Positions 43,590 to 53,606 of a DNA stretch of 64,000 bases are shown here, in pieces. How positions within the stretch are numbered: the stretch's first letter is position 1; the number at the start of each line of letters is the position of its first letter. Under the pieces are notes generated by a model that was given only the letters and a program-made list of their open reading frames with translations, was not told the origin of the DNA and did no database searches. A program made the position numbers and the translations under genes. The stretch is from Takakia lepidozioides (lineage: Eukaryota; Streptophyta; Takakiopsida; Takakiales; Takakiaceae): assembly GCA_030704615.1 (NCBI GenBank), contig CM060733.1, positions 48,796,001-48,860,000 of the forward strand. The letters run 5' to 3'.

Positions 43590-45260
43590 GGTGTGGGAGC
43601 ATTGAGGATGTGAAGGCAGTGTTCAACAATATGGCTGAATAAAATGTGGTGTCATGGACCGCGATGCTTGCAGGGTATGCACAGCAGGAGCGCGGGACGG
43701 AGGCTTTGGAGACCTATGAGCAAATGATGGTGGAAGGGGTGAAGCCCGACCACATCACATCTGTGGGTTTGCAAGCCTGGCAGCCCTAGAAAAGGGCAAA
43801 GAGGTGCAAGGTGACATCGTCAAAGCTGGAATTGTACCAGATGTCATTGTGAACACTACCCTGGTGGACATGTATGCCAAACGTGGGTGCATTAAGGATG
43901 CAAAGGGAGTTTTCAACACTATGGCTGAACGAGATGTGGTGTCATTGAAGATGATGCTTGCAGGGTATCCACAGCAGGGACGTGGTATGGGGGCTTTGGA
44001 GATCTATGATCAGATGATGGGGCAAGGGGTGAAGCCCAACCACATCACGTTTCTATGCATTAGCAATGCGTGTGCAAGCCTGGCAGCTCTGGAAAAGGGC
44101 GAAAGAGGTCCATGGCGACATGGTCAGAGCTGCAGTTGTACCAAATGTCATTCTGAACAATACCCTCGTGGACATGTATGTAGGGAGTGTTCGACAGTAT
44201 GGCTGAACGAGATGTGGTGTCATGGAGTGCGATGATTGTAGGATATGCACAGCAAGAGCGCGGGATGGAGGCTTTGGAGACCTATGAGCAAATGATGTGC
44301 GAAGGGGGTGAAGCCCAACTACATGACGTTTGTTTGCATTTGCAATGCGTGTGCAAGCCTGGCAGCCCTGGAAAAGTGCAAAGAGGTCCATGGTGACATT
44401 ATCAAATCTGGAATTGTACCCGATGTCATTCTGAACACTGCCCTGGTGGACATGTATGTCAAATGTGCGTGCATCGAGGATGCAAATTGAGTGTTTGACA
44501 GTATTGATGAATGTGATGTGGTGTTGTTTAGTGTGATGATTGCAAGATATGCACAGCAAGGGTGCGGGATGGAGGCTTTGGAGACCTATGAGCAAATGAT
44601 TTGCGAAGGGGTGAAAACCAACCACATCACATTTGTTTGTCTTTGCAATGCGTGTGCAAGCCTGAGAACTCTGGAAAAGGGGAAAGAGGTCCATGGTGAC
44701 ATCGTCAAAGCTGGAATTGTACCTGATGTCATCATGTGGTGTCGTGGAACGCGATGCTTGCAGGGGTATGCACAGCAGGGGCGTGGGATGGAGGTTTTGG
44801 AGACCTATGAGCAAATGATGGGGGAAGGGGTGAAGCCACATCACGTTTGTGTGCGTTTGCAGTTCGTGTGCAAGTCTGGCAGCCCTGGAAAAGGGCAAAG
44901 AGGTACATGGTTGCATCGCCAAAGCTGGAATTGTACCAGATGTGATTCTGAACAATACCCTCGTGGACATGTATGCCAAATGTGGGTGCATCAAGGATGC
45001 AAAGGGAGTGTTCAACAGTATGGCTGAACGAGATTTGGTGCTATATCAAACATCTATGCTGCAGCTGGCAGGTGGGATAATACTGCAAAGGTGAGAAGAA
45101 TGATGAAGGTCAGAGGGGTTAGAAAGGAGCCAGATGACAAGTTGCATCCCAGAATTAAGGAAATCCATGCTGAGCTGAGAAGATTGTCTGGGCAGATGAA
45201 GGAGGCGGGGTATGTGCCTGACACACACTTTTCATTGCATGATGTGGAGGAAAGGAATTT
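43590..45260 (+). pseudogene. PPR pseudogene with four to five repeated triplets and an E domain
   Basis: Successive PLS units in changing frames: 43804-44180 (VKAGIVPDVIVNTTLVDMYA), 44187-44490, 44491-44760 and 44760-45040. Each has ACASLAALEK and YAQQGRGMEALETYEQM-like segments. E-domain sequence follows at about 45040-45260 ([31 protein letters not shown]). In-frame stops at 43640 and 44488 and many indels. Units are nearly identical to those at 18.1-19.4 kb, so both clusters come from one amplified family. Ancestral role inferred: organellar RNA editing. Confidence 0.78.
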
Positions 45261-45339
45261 TCTCTAACATGAGGAAGAAACAAGAAACGCACAACAAAAT
45301 GGGAGCACGCAATCCGGGCAATTCCAAAACAAATTGGCC

Positions 45340-45510
45340 CTTTGGGATTTTTCGCGCGGGCCGTCCGGGCAGATTCCAAAGAAATTGACGACGACGATGA
45401 CGTGTCTACGATGACCTGGCTACGATGACGTGGCGACGAAACGTGGCACTATGGCACCCTATTCCTGCTCTACGCTAAACTAGCTTCCGACCTTCGGTCG
45501 TCGCTAGAAT
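45340..45510 (-). repeat. Dispersed repeat, copy 2 (inverted relative to 15467-15620)
   Basis: Read on the minus strand from 45510 it matches 15467 onward: TTCTAGCGACGACCGAAGG, GCGTAGAGCAGGAATAGGG, GTGCCATAGTGCCAC. It directly abuts the truncated second LTR of the TRIM element. Confidence 0.8.
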
Positions 45511-45747
45511 AACCTCGACACTCCAACCCTCCCCCTCAAGGCATAGCCCTTATAGCTAATGCCCACCCATTCTGACCAAACGCCCCAACCTTGGCTCCGA
45601 TACCATGTTGGAAAACCACTGGCATATGGTCGGGCTAGGGATTGAACCTAGGACCTCCCCCATTCTGATGGGGTGCTCTAGCACTGAGCTACCCATCCAT
45701 TTTGTTCTCAAAGTGCCTGCAAGGGCTATAACCTTGACACTCCAACA
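45510..45747 (-). mobile_element. Miniature LTR retrotransposon (TRIM/SMART type) with a tRNA-like LTR
   Basis: Minus-strand order: a 142-bp LTR (45747-45606) starting TGTTGGAGTGTC and ending TTTTCCAACA; directly adjacent TGGTATCGGAGCCAA (45605-45591), one mismatch from the standard tRNA-Met primer site; about 50 bp of non-coding sequence; GAGGGGGAGG as polypurine tract (about 45529-45537); then TTGGAGTGTCGAGGTTAT, the start of a second LTR cut off at about 45510. There is no coding capacity, as in TRIM/SMART elements, which depend on other elements. The LTR contains a D-arm-like A box (TAGCTCAGTGCTAGAGC) and a perfect B box (GGTTCAATCCC) in a CTAGG/CCTAG T-stem. Confidence 0.72.
45638..45692 (-). 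promoter_or_regulatory. tRNA-like Pol III internal promoter inside the TRIM LTR
   Basis: Reading down from 45692: TAGCTCAGTGCTAGAGC (A box), a CCCCAT/ATGGGG stem, then GGTTCAATCCC (B box) flanked by pairing CTAGG and CCTAG. A clear 3' CCA-terminated acceptor stem is not visible, so it is not called a tRNA gene. Confidence 0.7.
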
Positions 45748-46470
45748 TCATATCCCACTGAGGTGCACGACTCTCCATAGCCGTATCCCTGCACCAAGTT
45801 CCCGTTGTCGTTGCCTAAATACGTGTTGAGATCTAGTTTCCCGGTCCACAACTCCCCATGCCTACTGAGGGCGCTGTCGGCTACGAGAAGAGTATTCCCA
45901 TTAACAGTAATTCCACTCCAATCTCCCGTCATTGTTGGCGACATTGTAATTTACATTGTAATGTGTTGGAAGCAGATCAATGCCATCAACAGCCCAGCAA
46001 TCAGCAAGAACCCTGAAAGGATCCTGATTCATAGTAGTGTACACATATGCCCCTAAGGACCTGCACGACTGTGCATAGCCGGATCCCCGCACCAAAGAAC
46101 CGTTGTCGTTGCCTAAATAGGTGTCGAGATCAATTGAAGTGTCTATTGACTGCAAATCCGAATTCTCTCTTTGGCAGACGCCTGATAGGATGGTCCGGTC
46201 AAGTTTTACACACGAGCAAGTTGCAACAAAACCACCACACTGTTTTGAACGGTCATGCCACAACATACACACACATCCATGAATTAATCATCTGTATCTT
46301 CGTCGGTTGGAAATTGGACAATAAATGCATAATCCAAATTTCGATACATGTCCAGAGCATATTGTCATTGCAACAGCAAACTTCATCCAAATCCACGAGT
46401 AGTAGGCGGGTACGAGTTCGAAAAATTTGAACAAAAAGTGAAATTTGATTGAAAAAAAAAATGTGCGGCC
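45748..46470. other. Non-coding stretch with an internal duplication
   Basis: A segment containing CACGACTCTCCATAGCCGTATCCCTGCACC..GTTGTCGTTGCCTAAATA (45762-45822) recurs diverged at 46063-46120 (GCACGACTGTGCATAGCCGG..GTTGTCGTTGCCTAAATA). The minus-strand reading TYLGNDNGSLVRGSGYAQSC is similar in both. It may be a fragment of a duplicated gene or repeat; I cannot name it. Confidence 0.4.
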
Positions 46471-46482
46471 AGAGGTATCTAC

Positions 46483-47315
46483 CAATGTTGGACCGGTATA
46501 TAGGTCCAACCCGGGTATCAATACTGGTATCGAAACTTGTAGGTAATACCATACCAGACTGGTAGGTAAGGTGGCCAATACCCCGGGCAATACCATACTA
46601 GGGGCAATACGACCTCGCTCCATACTGCGGTCTATACCATACCTGTCTGGTATCACAATGAAGGATATTGCTATTGATACCAGTGTTGCTGCAATTTGAG
46701 CTCCCAAACAGCAATAGGTGTATGTGTGGAGTTAGGGCAAGGGAATTATTCCGTTCAATTAAAAAGGCATGCAAACTTTGGGGTGGGTGTGGATCAGTGC
46801 TGAAATAGCTAAGGGAAGTTCTTTGCTTCAAATGTAAATTGGAGGTAAAGGAACTATGCATGTCATTGAATGTTACAGTTACTGGTGCCCAGTCTGAGCA
46901 CAACATGAGGCAATAATCACAATTCAAGTATGTTTGGGGGCTCAATTCTGGGGTTTCTTTTTTTTAAGTAGTCTATCTCTGGTCTTGAGTAGGATCGGTG
47001 AAGGTCAATTTTTATTTTCAGTGTGAAGGTTTTTTTTTTTTTTTTTCAGGTTATTGAATATTCTCTTGAATATTCAAATTATTCTATATACCTAACCTGG
47101 GCAGTATTCATATTCCCCCCATATGAGATGAAAAAAAAACCAATATTGATACCCTACTACTATACATCCACAAAATTTCATTATTGTTCATATTCCTATA
47201 CCCTACCCGGCCCCCTTACCCCAATACTGGGACCATACCAGTCTTGGGAGATATAGGCCTTTGTGATACCAGGACCAGTCTGGTATCATATTTTTGTGAT
47301 ACCAGTCCAACACTG
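46483..47315. mobile_element. Non-autonomous hAT-like DNA transposon
   Basis: 833 bp. The left end is CAATGTTGGACCGGTAT; the right end, on the opposite strand, is CAGTGTTGGACTGGTAT. The terminal inverted repeats match at 15 of 17 positions. They are flanked by a perfect 8-bp duplication GTATCTAC (46475-46482 and 47316-47323). Eight-base duplications and CARTGTTG-type ends are hAT traits. Inside are many GGTAT/ATACC subrepeats near both ends and a poly(T) tract at 47031-47046. No transposase sequence, so it must have been moved in trans. Confidence 0.85.
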
Positions 47316-47323
47316 GTATCTAC

Positions 47324-48845
47324 TAGTGTTGCACGGATATTTGATAGTTTTTATATCAGCCGGTTATAGATGTCTGACTTTAACCTGATACCTGAAGAAC
47401 CATAATCTATATCTATGACTCTCAACTCCAAAAGCACCCACAACAATGGACAGGATGATTATTGAGAATCTACTACAAGACATGAAGATGACTGCAAAAT
47501 CTTGCCATGGAAGCACCGTACTAAAATTCACCAACGAAAAGTATTTTGATCAGCAAGTAGCTGCCGAAGACTGAAAGATGAGGAGCACTGGACAATCACA
47601 AGTTCGTGGAGCATATTAGAACTCCAAACGTACGATAAGCAATAATAATGATTCATAGTTCATTAATTTACACTGGTACTAGTCAAAGATCAACAACACA
47701 TAACACACAAGTTAACATGGGCTTCCTCCCCTTTCACTTGGAAAAAGAAAAAGAAAAACACACACACACACACACACATGAGGGAGGATGTAACAATTTT
47801 CAACTTTTGGAGACGCTTACTCACTTGTGCTTGGGCTCTATTGAGCATTGCCGACATAAAGAGCAAAGCTAGAACCGCCATCTTCTGCCATGAATTAGCC
47901 ATGATATTGATCTTTGTTAGGAGCTCACGTCGAGGAACGACATTATGATTGGCAGACCTGCAAACTTGAGTACTGTGAATGACGATGGAGTGTCCCCAGT
48001 ATCATGCTTTTTTATAATGGCCAGCCAGTTCCATAGTATTGGAATATTCACTTAATTCTAATATCCGTCCGTTCTTAATGATAGTATGATTCTTTCTTTG
48101 TGGACGGGTATTCCCATCATAATACCAGCCAGTTATAAACCCGGATATAAATAATTAAAATTGAAATAACCAAAAAATCATTAATATTCCTTTAATTAAG
48201 AAGCATACTTCACAAAGTAAATATTTTTTTGCAAAATTCAAACTTTGCATTATATAATAATGTTGCGGAATTTAGTACGCAAAGTGAAGCTAGCTTTGTT
48301 AAAAGAAAACTGATTGTAAGCCTGATTGTCAAACATGCCAGCATCTACAATGAGGTCCTCCTTGCATTGTCTTCTGCCAAAAAGAAATCCTTCATCCCTT
48401 GCTCAACCACCTTGCAATGCATCAGCACGCCATCCAGCCCATTCTTTAAAATTAGCACTAATTGGTCGAGGTTGTCAATGCCAAGTCGACATTGCCGTAC
48501 CAGGGACGCTAAAGCATGAGCGGTGAGCCCACAATATAAATTATATATGATTATGAGCATGAATTGGTCGTCAAAACATTAAGAAATGGGATGTATTTCC
48601 GCCGGATTACTCTATAGCGACCCTATATCCGATAAAGCCAAAAAATGACAATTCAACAATGACAAAAAAAAAACACCATTTTAAGTAAATATGGACAAAA
48701 TGATGAAATCTGGACATCTGTTAAATAATTGTAAATAATTAATAAATTATGGAAAAAATACTATATTCAGTAAAAGTAAAATATGACGCCTCCCGAAGGG
48801 AACGTAACTTATGGTGTCACTTGACCCCGAAGGACTACTGCCTTC
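47324..48845. other. AT-rich non-coding stretch
   Basis: It contains (CA)n at 47759-47778 beside an A-rich run. Otherwise no gene, RNA or element boundary that I can support. Confidence 0.45.
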
Positions 48846-49411
48846 TGTTAGAGGACTACCGGGGACTTAGGCACTTTTATGAGTTCTGTGGGGTCTGAGA
48901 CTTAGACATTTTTATGGGTTCCAAAGGGTACCCTTATTTTTTACATAGACCAGTCACAGCCCGTCACAGTCACACAGCCAGTCACAGCTTAACACAGCCG
49001 ACACAGCCCGTCACAGTCACACAGCCAGTCACAGCTTAACACAGCCGACACAGCCCGACACAGTCGCACAGCCAGTCACAGCTTAACACAGCCGACACAA
49101 CCCGACACAGTTGCACAGCCAGTCACAGCTCGACACAGCCCGACACAGCCCGACCCAGCCGCCACAGCTTCGCACAGCCCTACACAGCCCTACACAGCCT
49201 GATACAGCCAGTCACAGCTCGGCACAACTGGGGAACAGTTACCATTGGCAGGGAACGACTGTGGGGGAACGACATCTGAAAAAGGAACGTGTACTACAGA
49301 GATAACGGTTAGTTAGGAAAGCGGTTAGAACGGCTAGTAAAGAGATAAAGCGGGAAGCGGGGACATCTGAGGGGATCACTTCTGGGGGAAGAGGATCACT
49401 TCTGGAAGGAC
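48846..49411 (+). repeat. gypsy 5' LTR, 3' half missing
   Basis: It matches 60179-60677 closely, then diverges after CTTCTGGAAGGAC at 49411. The sequence corresponding to 60678-61177 and any primer binding site are absent. Confidence 0.8.
48955..49230 (+). repeat. CACAGCC-type tandem array in the 5' LTR
   Basis: Degenerate CACAGCC, CACAGTC and CACAGCTTAA units arranged in a higher-order period of about 47 bp. The array is about 275 bp here against about 205 bp in the 3' LTR, so unit number differs between the LTRs. Confidence 0.85.
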
Positions 49412-49673
49412 GGAAAGAAAGGTGAATGTTTATACTCATATGCATGAAGAGCTTGTACTGGTAAAGAATTGGATTCCAAAGGATATTTTGTGGATCAAAC
49501 TCACACCAAGAACAGCTTTCCAGACTTGTTTGCCATATGGTTATATGGTAACGGAGACTTCTAGTATAGCCAAGGGTGCATTGAAGCTTGAAAGAAACCC
49601 AGGCATATACGAGAGATATTACAGAAGAGAGTTTTGGTTATTGTCACATTAAAAGAAATGAAAGACATGGGAC

Positions 49674-52650
49674 ATGAGTAATGAAAGAGAAGCTAGACGC
49701 CAGAGATATTCAGCAAAAAGAGAAAGCTATCTGAAAGCTAATTATCCATATCTTTGGGAGAGAGGAATAGACATAGGGGAATCATCTGGACCTCTCACAC
49801 CATTAAGATCAGAGACTACATCACCCATACCGGAAGAACTAGAGTTGGATGCCACTCCTTCTTTTTCTTTGCAAGAAAGATTAAGGGAATTGGTACGGGA
49901 AGAAGATCAATCACGAGGTGAAAGATCTGAGGTACATCCCTGGATAAAAAATTTGACAGAAATCTTTGATAAGAGTTGGCATGGACACCAAAAGCAGGAA
50001 CTCCAGTTTCTGAAGTGGAATGTGAAGAAAGAGGAGAGGATGTGGCAGAGCCAATGGAGAGTTCAGACTCTCCAACACCATTGCAGTTGAGTTACATGAG
50101 TGAAGAAGAAACCCAAGGGCAGAACTTGGAGGATGAAAATAGAGAGAAGAAATTGGAAGAGGAAGAGTATGAAGAAGTAGACCCAACAGCTGAGGTTAGG
50201 ACTACAACCAGGACATCCCAACCCGTTGGACCTGGATCAAGTGGAGCACTTGGATCACAGGCCAACGAAGGTGTCGGCTCTAACTGGAAGGGCACTGATA
50301 GCCAACCAGGTTATTATGGCCAGCATTTGGTACTTTGTATCTGTGTGGAGCCCATCCCCAGCCTACTTAAAAGAAATGAGGAGAATCATAAGAAATTTTG
50401 TTTGGGGAGCAAGCTCCAATACTCAGCACGTCAGACCTGCAATTTCTTGGGCCCAAATCTGCAGCAAAAGAAAGCTAGGGGGGCTTGGTATCTTGGATCC
50501 AGCCAACCAAATAGACGCCTTACTTGGAAAATGGATCTTGAGACTATTGGGACCCCATTCTTCTTGGTGGAAACCACTGGTTCTGAGGCATATCCTTCAA
50601 AGCTCCCCCTGAAAAATGCCCAATGGTCAAGCTCAGTTCGTTGGATTGTTAATGGTTTCAAGCATAAAGAGCCTAGCTCTCCGCTATGGAAAGCAATATG
50701 GAAAGCATGGGGCAGGTTGAGGCCATACCTCATCAAATGAGAGCCCTCATCTTACGAGGAAGTCATTTGTCAACATCTTTTCCTTAACTCCAACACTCAC
50801 AACCAGATTGACCGTGGATCTGCGACAGGGGGATCAGGCGGGCTGCCTGGATCTGGCTCTGGGGGGACAGGGAGTGTGGGAAGTAGTGCAACTGGAGCTG
50901 GGAATACTGTGAATATCGTGGGGCCAGTAGCAGGGAGTACTCAAGGGCCACCACTTGGTGGAAGATCCACCACAACAACAACAGGTCTTGAAGGACCAGC
51001 ACCTGTCAGTGGGCAGAAGGTAGGGCCACAGATGGCGTTACAACCAACACGGGCAAAACCACCTTTTCCAATATATTCAGGAAAAGGGGATCCCGATGTA
51101 CACATTAGCCAATTTGAGCAAATGTGTATAGTGAACAATGAGAATGGCGATGATGCCAAGATGAGATTGTTTCCTTGTTCACTTATCAAGAAAGCAAGTG
51201 AATGGTATGCAAGATTCCCTGATAATCATTTTCTAACCTGGAATGGCTTGAATACAGCATTCCGAAATAGGTTCAGGACAAGTAAAACTGAGGATGAAGT
51301 GTATGGAAGTTTACAACAGTTAAAGCAAAAGAAGCATGAAACTGTTGAGGAGTATATGGAAAAGATGGAATTGATGATGAAAAAGCTGGCTGCTGTACCA
51401 GCACCAGGTTTACAGAAGACTTGGTTTGTGAGTGGACTAAGACCAGAGTTGCAAAAGAAAGTGGATATGTTACCCATAATACAGTGGAGGAGGCATTTGA
51501 AACTGCAAATAGAATTGAGCAATTGGGAATGCTCAGGAGAGAGAAAAGGGATGATGAGGACTCTAAGGATGAGTCAGATGAAGAAGAAGAGCAAGAACTA
51601 AAAAGGAAGAGTAAGATAAAGGAGAAGTTGAAGAGGGATAACTATGAGAAAAGATTAGAAGAAATCTTGAAGAAGTATGCCACAGAGGCTGTAACACATT
51701 GGAGGAAGGGTGTTTGATGTGCAAAGTGCCAGAATGAAGGCCATACCACCACTGAATGCCACATGAAGGAGAAACACTGTACTATCTGTAAAATGGATAA
51801 CCATTCTACTGAGAATTGTTACTACAATAGAAGGACAGCTGCAAGAGAACCTAGGCAAGTAAGGGTGCATCAAGTGCAGCCCCAGCCAAGAAGAAACAAT
51901 GATCAGGACCACTATGGTAGGCCTGGTGGTTATAACAATGGCATGGAAGGGAGAGGTAATTCAAGAGGGAATTACCAAGGAAATTCCAGAGGCAACTATC
52001 AGGGTAATCCAAAGGGGAATTACCAGCCAGGGAATCAGGATTACAGAAATAATCCAAGAGCAAACCAAGGGCGAGGACCCAATGGTGAAGAACTGTGTTA
52101 CTATTGTAATCAGCCAGGACATCGCAAGGCAGCCTGTTTGTTCTGGATTAGACACTAGAATGAGATGAGAGCTCCTGTGAATGAGGGCCCAGTGGTGGCA
52201 GCTCACATGGTTAGGCCATGTGTTGTACCAGAAGTAAGTACAATGATAGTAACAAGAAGCAAAGCCAAACTAATACCTCCAGTAGTTGAGGAAGATGATG
52301 ATAATGAAGGTGGCAGTGATATGCCTGAAGATGATGAGGCTTGGAGAGATGAGAAGGAACTGCACAAGGAAGTGGCAGATACCATAAGGGAAATGCAGAA
52401 GAGTACTGATATTCCTGTGGCAGATTCCTCTTATTCTGATGGAGAAGAAGAAGTGAGTGAGGATGAAAGGAAGAAAGAAGCTGCAGACATGCAAAGTAAT
52501 GAAGGGACTTTGGCTGAAGTAATATGCCAGACCAAAGCAGAGATTACCATTGGACAGCTATTGGCTGTGGCACCTTATTGTAGACACAGGCTGTATCAAG
52601 CAATCAATCGAATTGCCCAGGAGACAGGAAACACAGACCTGAACAGCAAG
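49674..52650 (+). pseudogene. gypsy gag, interrupted
   Basis: N-terminal region from 49674 (MSNEREARRQRYSAKRE), acidic to about 50280, then the foreign LINE-like block, then a Gly/Ser/Thr-rich linker (50815-51040). The gag core follows (YSGKGDPDVHISQFEQM; LIKKASEWYARFPDN). Three zinc knuckles of CX2CX4HX4C form are at about 51715-52135: CAKCQNEGHTTTEC, CTICKMDNHSTENC, CYYCNQPGHRKAAC. Three knuckles are more than the usual one or two. Lesions: a frame change near 51470, TGA at 51715 and TAG at 52156. An acidic tail runs to 52653. Role: capsid formation and RNA packaging. Confidence 0.85.
50275..50815 (+). mobile_element. LINE reverse-transcriptase fragment embedded in gypsy gag
   Basis: In one frame, 50277-50612 reads ALTGRALIANQV, SIWYFVSVWSPSPAYLKEM, IIRNFVWG and LGGLGILDP. 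This order is typical of the region just after the reverse transcriptase in plant LINEs. It continues in another frame to WKAIWKAWGRLRPYL at 50740. Gag-type sequence resumes near 50815. It is unrelated to LINE A/B in this window. No poly(A) or target duplication is obvious. Confidence 0.7.
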
Positions 52651-53606
52651 TGACCAGTTATAATGTGAAGCCGGAAGGGCGAGAAACAGTCATGGACTTT
52701 GATGATTCTATGCCAGTAATCCAATTGAGAATTGGAAGCACAGAACTAACTGATGTACTGATAGATGGAGGCTCTGGAGTAAATATCATGACAGACCAAT
52801 TAAAAAAAAAACTTGGTCTAAGTAACATGAAACCAGCCCCATTTACAGTAACAATGGCAGATCAAAGGAGTGTACAGCCATTGGGATTGATAAGAGGAGT
52901 TAAGATACAGATACAGAAGATGATCTTTATGATCACAGTAACTGTGTTGAAGATGGATGAAGTCATGGAGGCTTACTCCTTATTATTGGGACGTCCGTGG
53001 CTGAAACAGGCCAGGGTATTCCATGACTGGAATTCTCAGTTACCAACCGTGCATAATGGGATGCACGAGATACAAATTACCACAAAGAAATCTAGTAGAT
53101 TACCTGCTACGAGAAGACCTCGAGGGGTCAGAGAGTATGACTGGAGAGGAGGACTGGATGAGGAGCAGGAAGCTACCCTGTTTGCTGCACACCCAGAATG
53201 GGAGCAGGTTGCAGAGATGCGGCTGGAAGGCCTAAGTTGTTTAAGAGGTATCTGCTGTGGTGTAGTGTCAGCAACACCAATTGAAGAGGAAACCAGCAGT
53301 TACCCATCACATTTCTATGAAAAAAGAGAAGGAGAAATGGAAATCCTAGAGGAACCAGCCACTGTGAGTTTACAGGATGAAGTGGTGACTGGTTGGACAA
53401 TCACAGCTGATGAGCAGGTGAGGGAAGTGAATGTGGGAACTAAAGAGGAACCAATGATGGTGAAGGTAGGAGCTGATTTGGAGCCAGGATTCTTTGAAGA
53501 AGCTAAGAGTTTGTTCATCAAATACAAAGATGTATTTGCTTGGAGCTACGAGGATCTAAAAGGGATACCACCTGAGATCCGTCAGCATAAGATTGAACTG
53601 AAATGA
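52650..53606 (+). pseudogene. gypsy aspartic protease region
   Basis: Cleaves the Gag-Pol precursor. The catalytic loop is LIDGGSGVNIM, with DGGSG where DSGAS or DTGAS is common. Flap and closing sequences follow (SLLLGRPWLKQARVFHDWN). A linker of about 150 residues leads to the reverse transcriptase (FAWSYEDLKGI). It ends in a TGA at 53604, beyond which the same frame continues into the RT start, so that stop is a point lesion. The frame differs from the preceding gag block. Confidence 0.85.

Noticed and set aside
45638-45692. A functional tRNA gene
   Set aside because: A and B boxes and the T-stem are present, but no clear acceptor stem pairing or standard anticodon loop, and the sequence sits inside an LTR in two copies.
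47648-47902. Small secreted-protein-like frame on the minus strand (MANSWQKMAVLALLFMSAML)
   Set aside because: It begins like a signal peptide but runs straight into the CA microsatellite (Cys-Val repeat) with no further protein-like sequence. It could be a relic of a first exon, but support is too thin.
47324-48150. A second hAT element starting TAGTGTTGCACGGATA
   Set aside because: No matching inverted end or target duplication could be found downstream.
48955-49230. CRISPR-like array
   Set aside because: Units are short, degenerate and contiguous with no unique spacers. This is a plant LTR tandem repeat.
52640-52660. Programmed -1 frameshift between gag and protease
   Set aside because: The frame changes here, but the element has several random shifts and there is no obvious slippery heptamer or downstream structure.
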